Part shown: positions 25,770 through 38,487 of the stretch, in pieces | How the letters are laid out: the number at the start of each line of letters is the position of its first letter | How positions within the stretch are numbered: the stretch's first letter is position 1 | From: Xestospongia bergquistia | Lineage: Eukaryota > Porifera > Demospongiae > Haplosclerida > Petrosiidae | Reading direction: 5' to 3' | NCBI GenBank assembly: GCA_963965975.1 | Contig: OZ014412.1 | Coordinates: forward strand, 3,102,501 to 3,166,500 | DNA length: 64,000 bases | Position numbers and translations under genes: made by a program | The notes under the pieces: model-generated | The model's input: only the letters and a program-made list of their open reading frames with translations | Told to the model about the DNA's origin: nothing | Databases searched by the model: none

Positions 25770-26740
25770 GTTTTCTAGATGTTCTCCAGGAGGATCAAAG
25801 ACCATTCATTCCTTATCTTCCAAGGTATATCAACATCAAAAATGTTTATTTGTGGACAGACGATTCAATGTGGTGGTTGTCAGACAATTAATTAACCAAC
25901 AATATAACCAATATGCTAGAATACCTTACAGTGACTCCAATAGTGCACAACTACTTGTTATATGACCTCTCACTATATAAATTGTACTTTCTTACTGTAT
26001 TGGTTGTTGCTATTGATGAAAGCTCTTAATTAATTTTGATCATACATCCATCTACTAATTTCTAAGCCATATATATCCAGGACCACTGTTGGTGATACTA
26101 TCAAAGAGCAATAGGTTTATGTTATCATTGAGTCTGAAAAACTCTTCCTACTCTCTTATTCGGACAGGTTTCCTGTGTAGACTGTCAGTTGTTGTCAAAC
26201 CCCATATTGATGATAATTTATTCCCTTATGCAATGTTCTCACCATTGGAATTCTATGACTACCTAAGCACCTTATCTTGTTTTAGTTCAATGTCTATTAT
26301 TGACCTAGTGTCATGTAACGTTGTTCTGTATGACATTCAAGGAAATAAAGAGTAAATATAATATTAGTTGCTGACATGGAGATTGACCCTTGCGATGTTA
26401 TCAACTCTCATTCCCACTATTTTCCTTAATAACAGAATGTTGGAGGACCTAAATGAAGGTCACCAACATTTTGATTATGTTGTATACACTGACATATGTC
26501 CTTACAGAAGGCAGACTATAATTGGATAGTAGCATTTCTTAATATAAGTATGTCACACAGGTGGCTCATACACTATAACACTATTATCTGAAGTATTGCT
26601 ATATGGCTATAATATATCTATACTGTTACATACTATAACTATCAATTGTATTTAATTCTATTTAATTGTTATCAATGTTATGACTATTAATTTCATTAGT
26701 GATAGAAAGATTATTATAAAATTTAAAGGTTCTGATATAT
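25770..26740 (+). repeat. Dispersed repeat R1, copy E
   Basis: Forward R1 copy. Its 3' part (about 26660-26735) is repeated again at 26815-26900 after a short AT run. Open frames at 25747-25965 and 26089-26355 lie inside this repeat, have no counterpart in sister copies and are not called as genes. Confidence 0.6.
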
Positions 26741-27345
26741 TCAATATTGTTATTATAATTCAAATATATTTAATATATATATTTAATAAAATATATATAT
26801 ATATATTTAACTATCAATTGTATTTAATTCTACATAACATAAAACTGTTATCAATGTTATGACTATTAATTTCATTAGTGACAGAAAGATACTTATAAAT
26901 TTAAGGGCTCTGATGTACTCATCATTGTTATTACAATTCAAATACATATTTCAAACTATTTATGTTCTAGTTAGTCCTTGTTGTTGATGATATGATGTAA
27001 AGATGTTATCAAGATGCTACATAATACTTTGTAATACATGTACATGTATTTGGTATACACATGTACATACATGGTTGTGATTAATATTGTCACCTGTGTT
27101 ATTATGTACTCACTAAAGTATGTAAATGTATTAATTGAAGACCTAGAGACATGTAATATTACAATGTATTTATTTGGTATTCACATGTACATAAATGGCA
27201 TAATAAAGCATTAACCAGCTGACAATTAATCACGACAGGTGTGGGTTAATTGTACCTTAATTTACATTCCTCATGACTTTTGTAGAGTTGTTCATGAAGC
27301 TATTCACTTCAGCTTCTTTTTAATGACTGATATCATTCAGGCCAG

Positions 27346-27376
<31 letters not shown>

Positions 27377-27962
27377 ATAATAGAAATGTTAAACTATACA
27401 GTTATATAGTATGTACTACTATAATTATAATACATTACATCCTCTATTCAAACATAATGTAATATCTGTACTATGTTCTTCTTTGGACTATCAAATGTAC
27501 ACGGCTGCAAAGATGCATGTTAAGCCCTCGTTGTGATCCAGGTTCATAGTACTTCATAGACTAAACGTCAAGTTGTATGATACATCCTACAATATCAGTT
27601 TATGTAGCTTTACAGTAGCAACAAAGATAGTAGTCAACTGAGAATCAATCTTTCCAGATGATAGTTAATTGTATCTAAGTCTTCATATTTACTTCTTATG
27701 ACCTTTTGAAGAGTTGATTATAAACAATCTGATTATTATTAAATTAAGCTTATTCATAGTTATGTTTGATCAAACGATAACGTCATCGCACAGCTGATAT
27801 CTTAACCACAATCACTGCAAGCCATTCTTCTTGTTGTATTCCAATTTTTTTCCAACTATAATGCTATTGCATTTCCACGATATTTCTATCTCTGTTCTAA
27901 TTCGATACAATTCTAAGTGATATTCTCTGCTACTTTACTTCCATACTTATTCAAAGTTAGTG
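26741..27962. other. AT-rich, gene-free DNA upstream of P2
   Basis: Contains an (AT)n run at 27344-27374 and short duplications. No receptor exon seen. The P2 promoter should be in the last few hundred bases; no element can be named. Confidence 0.4.
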
Positions 27963-30900
27963 ATGCTCAGGCACATTATTCTGATTGCAACATTCTTCAG
28001 TGTTTCAGGTATGGACAATACATACATTTTTTTGTTCTGGTAATTGTAATAATAAATATCAGTCAATACATTAATTTTCCATTTTAATATATATACAATG
28101 TTTGGTTGCAGGTAGGTATATGTACCATTGATCATGGCAGCAAGTAATTGATCAGTCATGACTATCAGATTAATTTTTGTAGTCAAGGCAAAGTAATTGT
28201 GGCCATAAATATGAAAATAGTACCTAACATGCAAACAATTTCAAAACAGTGGTTGCTATGGTATAAAACGCCATCTGTAACTTGCAGTGTCATATGCTAT
28301 AACTCATACGCAGTGAGTAACGTAATAGATTTTTCACTGTTTCTTTTCTCCACTCCTAAGCCTCTTGATCAGGAATTTATTAAAATTCGAAAAGTGCAAT
28401 AATTGGTCCATTGACTTCCTGCTCAAGATGGACGCTTAGCAACAGTTGATTCAAAATTTGTTTGCTCGTTAGTTACAATTTTTAGATTTATCGTCACAAT
28501 CGTAATTATTAATTGTAGTAATTGTAGTAATTGTATACAATTTGTTATAATAACGTATAATAATGAAACAAAACATTACAAATTGTATACAATTTGTTAT
28601 AATAACGTATAATAATGAAACAAAACATTACACATAGCCTACTAAACTAGTGTGACATTGTTGACCATTCTGTAAGAGAGGAAATGTCTGGGAACAAGTG
28701 CATATAGGACTTATAAAGCATGAAAAATCTTGCAGATCACAGAAATACATTATACATTTATGTATTCCTTCCTTTTGCTTAATTCTTATATCACATGAGT
28801 TGATGATGCTTAGTAAAGCCCTTGAAGCTGCTCAAAACCCTGCTATTAAAGCTGTACACAATGTAAGGCAGCACTAGTTAGTAAAAGATAGACTGTGCCT
28901 CTATTCGAAAGATCATTATCACATATTACAACAGCCATTTTGTATTTTTCACTCTCTTAACACATACTCATGTATAAGTATGCTCTACCCATATCCGCAT
29001 TCCTACCAGGCTACTATTAAATTAAACCTGTATAATATAGCAGGTAAAATAATCGTACAATTACTTCAACTCTAATCGTTATAGCTGTTCAGTTCATATT
29101 TACTCCATCTCCTAATATTGGAGTCTATCAACTAGCACATTACCAATGTTCAGTAGATCATCCTGGTGTGACTGTTATTTGGTTTACTAATGGAACAGCG
29201 TCTAATAATGATAATATCATTCAACTTGGTATTGTTACAAATGGAGCTGGATCACCTAACTCCAGTCTTACCATACCTGGATATCCTCAATATAACAATA
29301 CTGTAGTGAGATGTAATGCTTTTGGATCTGTAAATGGCAATAATTATTTCAATTTCGGTGAATCTACTCTGAGAATACAAGGTAACACACTCTCTGATAT
29401 ATTTCATTATATCTTCTCTCATTAGGTGAACTAGCTGCTGTCAACAACTTGATATGTCATGTACAAAGTCAATATATAAACTGTTCCTGATCTTCACCCT
29501 TCTCTCTGGTATCCATACATGGTTATATCATCAATGTTACTTATGGAGGAGAACTAGTTACACAGAACACTACATCTTCTACAACATGGCAGTACAACTA
29601 CTGTCCCAGTCAATTTGGTATATACATATATACAATTAGTATAGCTGGTAATAACTCAGCTGGAGAAGGAGAGATAAGTACTACATCAGTTGAAGTACTA
29701 GAAGGTAAAGAGTAGTCTAAATGATATGGGAGGTGAATAGTGTCAAAATTAATTGACACTTGTCATACTATTTTTATATTGTTCCTAGACTCCATTCCAA
29801 ACATCATAAAATCTGAAGTTTAGTAATAAGTATACATTTAATGTCTTCCACTCACTAATCACCTCTCATATATATTAGTTTGTTGTCAGAAATTAGTTAC
29901 GACTATATTTAATAATTATTGAATATTGACTACATCAAAGTGTTTTCCTAATAACTTATTAATATATTATAGTCTGTGCTTGTTAACTATAGATGAAATT
30001 ACTTCCTATAATGTGATTCCTACAATATTATCAAATGGTTCTTATTTGATCAGCTGTATTATAGAGGTATGTCATAACATAAGTTATTTTAGATTCATTT
30101 TCTCTCTTAGACTAAATATTCTATAGAGCCATCATTAATATCTCTCAAACTAACTACCAGTAATGGAACTATATTAACATATACTAGAACAGTTACTGAT
30201 ATTGTCGATAGTAAATTTAAAGGGAATATAAATATTGGTACAAATGGCAGACAAAAGTTGACTGTGTCTTTAAGTCTAATATATGATAATAACAACTCTT
30301 TAATGGATAGCTTACAAGCTAAAATTATTTGTAAGTTTATGTAATTACTTTATTTGTTGTTTATACTCTTTGTTAGCTACATTTGATGTTCAAAATGGTG
30401 GTTTAACAATCATGAACTCTACCACTGGACAAGTTTGTTTTACTTGTTATTTTCTTGAGGGTAGTCAATCACAAGGATGTTATATTGAATATAACTCACT
30501 TATAACAGACTACTACAGTGGTAATATTACCATAGTGAGAACATCAGTAGATATCAGTACTGCTAGTAAATGTGTGACAGGAATATATACCAGTAACTAT
30601 AATGTGACATTTTATGATATGGATTATAACAATATACCATATACTACTGAGTATGCTGTAAAATTGATTAATCAATTAGTGACTGGACTATCTCCTCCTC
30701 CAACATCCATATTAAGAGTATCATCACCATCACCTACAATGAACACAAACTCTGGTGATAGTAAGTTCTAATAAATATTATCAGAATTGTTTATATTGCT
30801 AACTACTATAGTTGATGATGATCATGGAGTTCCACCGGTGACAATTATTGTTGGTATGCTTAGCTTGTCTATTAATTATGATCTCTTTTATAATTATTTT

Positions 30901-31469
30901 AGCAATCATCGTAACATTTTTTATTATTATTGCTGTGGTGGTACTTGTAATTTGTATAATTTGTATCAGCAGAAGAAAACGTAAATTAATCAATAATAAT
31001 GGATTGATTTAATACCACACACTTAGGCAATTTGAAGCCGTCTGAGAGAGTTGAGCTAGTGATGCGACATGAAAGAGAAAAAATCTGAGGTGAAATAACT
31101 AAAATGATTTAATTATAATAAAGTATATAGTGCTAAGGTTATATATAATGATGTCCTATGTAACTATAGAGAGAAAAATTTAAATTAAAACGTGTGATGA
31201 TTATCAAGGATTTTATAGATTTACAAAGGAAGAAGAATCTTACATCTTAGCTATTTTTATCAAAATCATAGAACATAACTGTGTAATATCCTGTAGTATC
31301 ATATATCAGAACCATCCATATCATGATCTACATCATACATAATTATGTCTTGTATAATTCTAAGTTAATATTATTTGACCTTTACTTTAGATATCACCTA
31401 ATGGTCCTAACTCAGCTCCTGATCTCAATTCTACAGTATCACATAATACAGAACATGAGAGTATTTAAT
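27963..31469 (+). pseudogene. P2: P-type receptor, decayed
   Basis: Recognisable exons: 27963-28008 (signal peptide MLRHIILIATFFSVS), 29085-29381 (Ig), 29426-29704 (FN3), 29993-30066 and 30111-30330 (D3), 30377-30760 (D4 and stalk), 30812-30853, 30903-30980 (membrane segment IIVTFFIIIAVVVLVICIIC), about 31025-31093, and about 31392-31469. Lesions: the conserved NCSW tryptophan of FN3 is TGA at 29488-29490 (codon 136). The exon after the membrane segment runs into a stop (about 31088-31090). The last tail exon is cut short after STVSHNTEHE, losing the SQYSTL and death-domain parts. Splice signals elsewhere are intact, so loss of function is recent. The first exon is inferred from phase and signal-peptide character. 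Confidence 0.75.
28531..28634. repeat. Two direct 52-bp repeats in P2 intron 1
   Basis: Two adjacent near-perfect copies beginning TTGTATACAATTTGTTATAA and ending in AAACATTACA. They sit in the long first intron of P2 and show nothing coding. Confidence 0.85.
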
Positions 31470-31940
31470 ATTTTATTATAATCAATTTGTGCTTACATCT
31501 GTATATTTTTCTCATAGAGTGTGATCCTATAAATAAATTTATATCCCTTTATCATTCTAATTTTAATATGTACATATCTGTTGCTATAATATTTAAATAA
31601 ATTAGTCCTGAATCACATTTTATCTATTGAATAAATGGTTTTCTTATAATTGTCATAAATTTTAACAATCGTATTGGTATCATATTTTTACACATACTGA
31701 CATATCATCAAATATACTTGTCATTGATTTTGAAAGGCCTTCTTGAAATATCAATTATAATATACATTATTTTAGATTTGTTATATGTGAGAGTGTATGT
31801 TTATTAATGAGACTACTAAACGTGTAAAATAAACGCTGTCACTATTTTAGAGCAGTATCTCTACAAATGCTATTATTGACTGATGTCATATCACATCATA
31901 TATGTATAATAATATAAATAAATGTAGCATGTGTTATGTG

Positions 31941-34258
31941 TTATGTATAACAACCAATTAATAATTTTATCACACCATATACAGCACATGTGTTCATTTC
32001 TAGTTCAGTAGTAGGTAGTGTATTAGTGATCATATCAACATTCTCATATTGAGGTAGAACTTGATGAGGGATAGTATCTGTTAGTGGATTAACAGGAGAT
32101 GGTATAGTACCCACAATGGATAATACCATTTACAATCTATTCCCACTGTTAGTATTATCTTGTCTCAGTGACTTAGTTCTTTTTATCCAACATATCACTA
32201 TATGTACTAGTACAATACATACCAGTATTAGAACTGACACACCCACTAGACTACCTGTATATATTACAATAATACAGCATGCAAGGAGACATTTAGCAGT
32301 CAATTAACATCATTAATATTATTAATGAGGTAATATTTATGCTCATCTGTTAGTTTGTAATAAACATTATATTGAATACTGACTTATACCTCCCAACCCA
32401 CCTGTCATTAATCCCCATCCACCTGTCTCACAGTTACTTATTTTTGTATCTGTAGAACATTACACATGTTAACAATAAAAACATAACAGAAAATATTGGC
32501 TACTTACCTAATATTTCACTTACAGTTGTAGTAACTAATATTGTAGTTATTGAGAAAGAATATGATACAGAACTAGTCACTAGACAAAGAGTTGTGTAAG
32601 TTGATTCTAATCCAGTAATAATGATATTAGTAGATATATTACTATATATCTTATATGTACTAGTCCTTCACTTACTAGTCCTACAGTCACATGTTTCTGT
32701 AGAATATAATACTGTAACCATGGAAACAGAACATACTGGACAAATCCTTTCAAAAAATGGGTAAGATGATTTCAATCCAGTAATAGTGATATTAGTAGAT
32801 GATATTGCCCAGTCATCTGATAATTTATCCTCCTCTTCAATATCATATACATACATATTATATATACCACTAGGTAGATCATATGTACATCCAATTATTG
32901 TACTACTACATACTGGAGAACACATCAATGATATGTTACTACTGTAGGTAGAGGAGGTTAATGAAATAAGACAACCTTTAACAATAGCACCTCTTATAAA
33001 ATGACAGCTGTAACATATTCTACCAATATTACTTAGCTCATTATATAGGCTAGCTTCAGTAATATCATATGTACCTAATGAATGAGAAAATATTTGTAAG
33101 TCATTTATAATATACTTACTTAGTACAGTTGATTCTGTTACATCAATAACAACTCCATTTGGTAATGATAAAGTCATTCTTGTTTTCCATATTTTATTCT
33201 CAGTTATATTTATAATATAGATGGTAACAACAATAACTCCTTCATCAGTTAGAATTATTGGATTATTTAGAAATATAGAAGAATTATCTTCATTGTATAT
33301 AACAAGATTTAGTTGAGCTGACTCCACTGTATGTGGACATTGTTGAAGTTCCTAATATCACAAACATGAGGTATCTAGAGATATCATAATGTAACTTACC
33401 AAATCATATATTGTTATATTTAGTATCCAACTATTAACTGATCTGATAAAGGTAATCGTTAAATTACTTATATTAACTAAAATTAAAGTACCAAATTATA
33501 CATTAGTAACCATAGTGATAATACCTCCTGGTACATGTAGTGATGTAGTAGTTATCTCTCCTTCACCAGCTGAGTTAATACCAGCTACACTAGTTGTATA
33601 TGTACATATACCAAATTGGTTTAGGAAATAAAACCATGTTGTAGAAGATGTAGTATTCTGTGTAACTAGTTCTCCTCCATAAGTAACATTGATGATATAA
33701 CCAGGTATGGATACCAGAGAGAAGGGAGGAGACCAGGAACAGTTTATATACTGACTTTGTACATTACATACCAAGTTGTTGACAGTAGCTAGTTCACATA
33801 ATGAGAAGACATATAATGACATGTATCAGAGAGTGTGTTACCTTGTATTTTCAGATTAGATTCATTAAAGTTAAAAGTAATCACTTCCATCCACATATCC
33901 AAAAGCATTACATCTCACTATTGTATTGTTATATTGAGGATATCCAAGTATGGTAAGACTGGAGTTAGGTGACCCTGCTCCATTTGTAATAATACCAAGT
34001 TTAACAATGTCACTATGACCTGAACCTGTTCCATTAACAAGCCAAGTAATACTCACACCATTATGATCTACTGAACATTGGTAATGTGCTAGTTGATAGA
34101 CTCCAATGTTAGGAGATGGAGTAAATATGAATTTAATAGCTATATAATAAAACTAAATAAAATAGTACATTAGTTATTAATATAATCATACCTGTACATT
34201 TTAATATAATAGATACTAACAATATCAGTAGTAGCCATGCTGTCTTCAGAAGATCCAT
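31941..34258 (-). pseudogene. M2: M-type receptor with frameshift and lost splice sites
   Basis: Exons in transcript order: 34258-34192, 34139-33842, 33797-33525, 33476-33400, 33351-33120, 33074-32676, 32606-32508, 32449-32390, 32254-32159, then the former last exon to 31941. Compared with M1 and M3: one extra base in an A-run at 33873-33876 shifts the Ig frame just before its end. The FN3 acceptor AG is AT at 33798-33799 (a cryptic in-frame CTAG lies nine bases inside). The donor after the membrane exon is AT instead of GT (32157-32158), and the matching acceptor is GG instead of AG. Reading past the dead donor gives ten extra residues and a stop, removing the QYENV tail. D3, D4 and the membrane segment remain open, so decay is recent and centred on the Ig end and the tail. 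Confidence 0.8.
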
Positions 34259-35394
34259 CTTTACAAATTATAGTGATGATGTTAGTACAGTACACACTAT
34301 TACATCAACTTCACTTTATCTTATCACTACATGTTTTCATTAAATTGTTATTGATGTGTGCTTTTGTTTTGGTAATGTTGTTGTTAAGATATTGTAAATT
34401 ATATACATGAACACAACATGTATGAAATATGAAATTAACACAATAAAACAAATATTTTGACAGCAGACAGCTGTACTATTTAGTGTCATACTCAGTATTA
34501 CAGAATTGTGTTAGTGTTCTGATAAAATTGTTATTAAAATCATGTACATTTTTGCAATGAACACTTACAATTGCAAAATATACAGTGATCTCCATATTAT
34601 GATGCGTAAAGATTAAGTGGACTTAGCTTCTCAGAAGTTTATAGTGAAGGCTCTTGGTCTTTTAAATCAAATACCTTTGGTCTCAGACTCTCACCAATAT
34701 GATTAGCTTATACATTAAGAAGAATGTGATAATATTGTATTGATATGGGACTTGAATTAATGAAAACAGAGGATGAGTTTATAAACATATTGAAAGAAGT
34801 CAATAATAATATTATGATGATGTTATGTACATGTTATGTTAAGTATTAATAATTTCATTATTGTATAATACACACATTATATTAAAGTAGTTCAATAGCA
34901 GTTGATATGGTTACTTTTGTCTCTATCAATAGACTTCAATAATTTGCTATAAATAGTTCACATGTAATAAGAAATAATATAGTATTAAGTTTATTTTGAA
35001 CATAATTATTAACTATATCAACTGTCGATGTCTCATTAGTATGTATGATAATGGCCTAACTAGTTATGTTCATCAATAGATTTCTAGAATTATTACATTT
35101 TTAAAACTTCAATGTATTTTAAGGAAAGTACATGTTAATATGATATATAATACAATATATTATATTATATTATATTATATTATTATATTGCTATTATACA
35201 ATACTTAAATGATTACTACTTAACATAACATGTACATAACATTATAATACTATTATTGAACTCTTTCAATATTGTGGGAGTATCTGGATGAATACTACAA
35301 AGGAAATTACTGGATTTACTAGAGTATGAACAGTATATATTCATAAGGTATTTCATCATATCTGTTATCACTATATAGTTAATATAACTGAAAC
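34259..35394. other. M2 5' flank and gene-free DNA
   Basis: The first 150 bases resemble the M1 upstream region. Beyond that there is AT-rich sequence with a TATAT/TTATA run at 35150-35190 and no supported exon. Confidence 0.4.
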
Positions 35395-35720
35395 AAGTCT
35401 TTACTATAAATGTGTTATGTCATCCATGTCTTGTTTATGTGTGTACTATTAATTGTACTTTAAAATATCTATAGCTTTCCCTCTACAGCTGTTCTTACTA
35501 TTAAACATTAACTATGTTATACTCTTATATTCTACTTATATTATATTATATTATTTTATATTATATTATGTTATACTCTTTATGTGTGTACTATTAATTG
35601 TACTTTAAAATATCTATAGCTTTCCCTCTACAGCTGTTCTTACTATTAAACATTAACTACATCTTATATTGTTATTTATTGTAACTCTTTTATTTTATAA
35701 CAATACAACAAGAGTACCTC
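35395..35720 (+). repeat. Duplicated P-type 3' block
   Basis: Sequence also found downstream of P3 (40755-40940 and 41560-41720) and of P5 (52035-52220), always on the plus strand in P-type 3' regions. The word GCTTTCCCTCTACAGCTGTT and the following ACTATTAAACATTAACTAC are repeated twice here (about 35436-35515 and 35583-35659). It marks the former 3' end of a lost P-type gene. Confidence 0.6.
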
Positions 35721-35904
35721 AAATAACAACATACAATTTTCATTATAATCATGTTTCATTTAAGTATCTATAATATCCACTCTCCTATTTCCATTCTACA
35801 GTACCATATAGTACAGTAGTACATGAGACATCAATAATTGGTGTTTTGTATGTATTGGACCATCTGATGAAGAATAACCAGACGTAATAATAACTTTGGA
35901 TTAA

Positions 35905-36055
35905 CAGGAGATGGTACAGTATCTACAATGGATAATACCATATACAAACTATTCCCACTGTTAGTATTACCTTGTCTTAGTGACTTAGTTCTTCTTATCC
36001 AACATATTATTATATGTACTAGTACAGTACATACCAACTGACACAACCACTAGAC
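35905..36055 (-). pseudogene. M-type membrane and tail exon relic
   Basis: The minus strand holds part of the M membrane exon (CWIRRTKSLRQ with its GTAATAC donor, but a shortened hydrophobic part) and the first bases of the tail exon (TVPSPVNP). It then breaks off. Directly beyond it, at about 36058-36125 on the plus strand, is a scrap of the P-type tail exon. No other exon is near. Confidence 0.65.
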
Positions 36056-36464
36056 TACATGTTAGTACCCAAGTTTATGATCATACTTAATATCCCTATT
36101 CTCATACTTCAACACTCATTCCATATAATAGATATTATATTTTTACTGTCTAATTATTTATTGTTCTACAGTTAGGGCCACCAACTGTGAGTGAATCTGA
36201 CCTTGCTAACCAGATTGTACATAGTGGTATAATACTAATATTTATGTGGTATCTGGATTTAATATGTATGTATATGTATAGCTTGTTTCTTATATAACTA
36301 TATTAGCCTGTGTTCCTCTTTATATTTATATCATCATTATCTTTATTATTTTATATATTGATTTCATATCCAGATTTAACCTTAGAAACTGAGATAATAG
36401 TAGTTACACTTTTTAATATTATGTTCTTGTTTGATTTTATTATTATTATTTTATTATTATTTTC

Positions 36465-37062
36465 ACTGATATATCTAATATACTACAAGTGGACATATAC
36501 TGGTAATATTACTGATATATCTAATATACTACTAGTGGACATATACTGGTAATATTACTGATATATCTAATATACTACCAGTGGACATATACTACTAATA
36601 TAACTGATATATATAATGTACTACCGGTGGACATATACTGGTAATATTACTGATATATCTAATATACTACCAGTGGACATATACTAGTAATATTACTAAT
36701 ATATCTAATATACTACCAGTGGACATATACTGGTAACATTACTGATATATCTAATATACTACCAGTGGACATATACTGGTAATATTACTGATATATCTAA
36801 TATACTACCAGTGGACATATACTACTAATATAACTGATATATATAATGTACTACCGGTGGACATATACTGGTAATATTACTGATATATCTAATATACTAC
36901 CAGTGGACATATACTGGTAATATTACTAATATATCTAATATACTACCAGTGGACATATACTGGTAACATTACTGATATATCTAATATACTACCAGTGGAC
37001 ATATACTAGTAATATTACTGATATATATAATATACTACCAGTGGACATATACTGGTAATACA
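36465..37062. repeat. Minisatellite, 46-bp unit, about 13 copies
   Basis: Units of the type ACATATACTGGTAATATTAC + TGATATATCTAATATACTAC + CAGTGG follow without spacers. Each unit contains the inverted words ACCAGT and ACTGGT eight bases apart, so it can form small hairpins. Blocks of variant units are themselves repeated (the pattern with TACTACTAATATAACTG and TACTACCGGTGG recurs), showing growth by multi-unit duplication. A shorter array of the same unit is at 62155-62305. Confidence 0.9.
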
Positions 37063-37454
37063 AAATACTAGAACACCCTAATTAGTTCAGCTGTTCTTAT
37101 GTAGTTTGATTATAGGGTACTTTAATACATATATAATTTTGGCTAAATGTCTATCAACTTCATTAATATGACAAGACATATGCAGTGGCACACAATTGAC
37201 TGCTTGTGTGAACTACTTGATCTTTAGATGAATCAGTCAGTTAGTTGTATTTTAAGTTTAGTTAGGGAAGGTTAGTATAACGAGACAAATGCTTTACATT
37301 ATAAAAGGATGGATTGAGGCTAAAGGTTGTCTCATTTGAGAAAATTTCTCTTATTTATCGCTTTAATTAAGGGATGAGGGATGTCTATATTATTCTGTTA
37401 GTTTGCTAATATTAACATTCCAGTGTGTGTGTGTGTGTGTGGTCATTAATTATG

Positions 37455-38487
37455 CTAACGGTACAAAGCAAGTCTCGTCTACAGAAGTGTAGAGCTTCAG
37501 CTGTCTTGGGAGAGAGTTATTCTTCTACTTGATCGAGCCTAGTCTATTTGTTGACGTTTTCTCTGTTGGATATTCTCTTTAAGTTAGCAAATTTATTACA
37601 AAATTTATATTATATAATTATATAGAATTTTCCCAGGTATATAAACTAAATCTAGATAGACTAAACCCTAAACTCTTAAGTGTAGTCCTAACATTGTTAT
37701 TGAAATAAAAGTAAACAAGTCAATAATTTTTTAAAAATAATTCTATATATATTATAATTGTTTTGAAATTTCTGACTTCATAATAAACACTGACTAGAAC
37801 TACAAAGATTGTACAATTAACTGCAGTCTCAGTTAAAGACTAATAACTATAGGATGTTAGAAATGTAGACAGAGAAGTAAGCATTGTCAGCAAGCAGCTT
37901 GAAACGAATCCTGCAACATCAGGACATATAACTAATTTAACTCTACGTCTATTTCCGCCTGTAAAGTCCCCATAGCTGGTACTGGCTACTTACACACAGT
38001 GTAACAATTAAAAGGTATTAAGATGTTCTTTAAAGTTGGTTTTGTCTGTTGATGTACAATTATAATACCAATTAGTAATCCTTATTATTTTTGGTAATTA
38101 CTTAATGCATTGTCGTTCACTCACTGAGATCAATGTTGTGCGACTGGAATATTATTAGGTGGGTATATTGCTTATGTGTTATTCCAAGGTCAATAATACC
38201 AGATTATTTGACTCAACCATTATTTGGTTAGAATTGCCTAGTCAATATTAATTATGCACAACTGATCAATGTATGTTAGCATATTAGGTATAGTATTAGT
38301 TAATGGTGGTCAATGGTAATTTAGCTACTTTGATATCAAATCAGGATTTTAGTTGGTCTGAGCCTATAGCTTGACCAGTACCCATCATCATATACATATT
38401 CATTCTTGGTGCTTTATTATACTTAATTATATGACTATGACAAAAATTTTTACTCCTCAAAAATTTTAGTACCTTATAGATCTTTCC
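37455..38487 (+). repeat. Upstream block of P3, shared with P4
   Basis: Segments of this region match the DNA upstream of P4 (48005-48528), such as the block with GAGCTTCAGCTGTCTTGGGA and the last 120 bases before the start codon. Part of it (37790-37870) also matches upstream of P1 (14215-14290, AACACTGACTAGA(G)CTACAAA). These conserved pieces are the best candidates for shared P-type promoter sequence. No core element can be assigned. Confidence 0.5.

Noticed and set aside
26089-26355. Open frame in the spacer before P2
   Set aside because: Inside repeat R1; other R1 copies have stops in this frame.
36465-37062. Possible CRISPR array
   Set aside because: The 46-bp units are contiguous with no unique spacers and the DNA is eukaryotic; it is a minisatellite.
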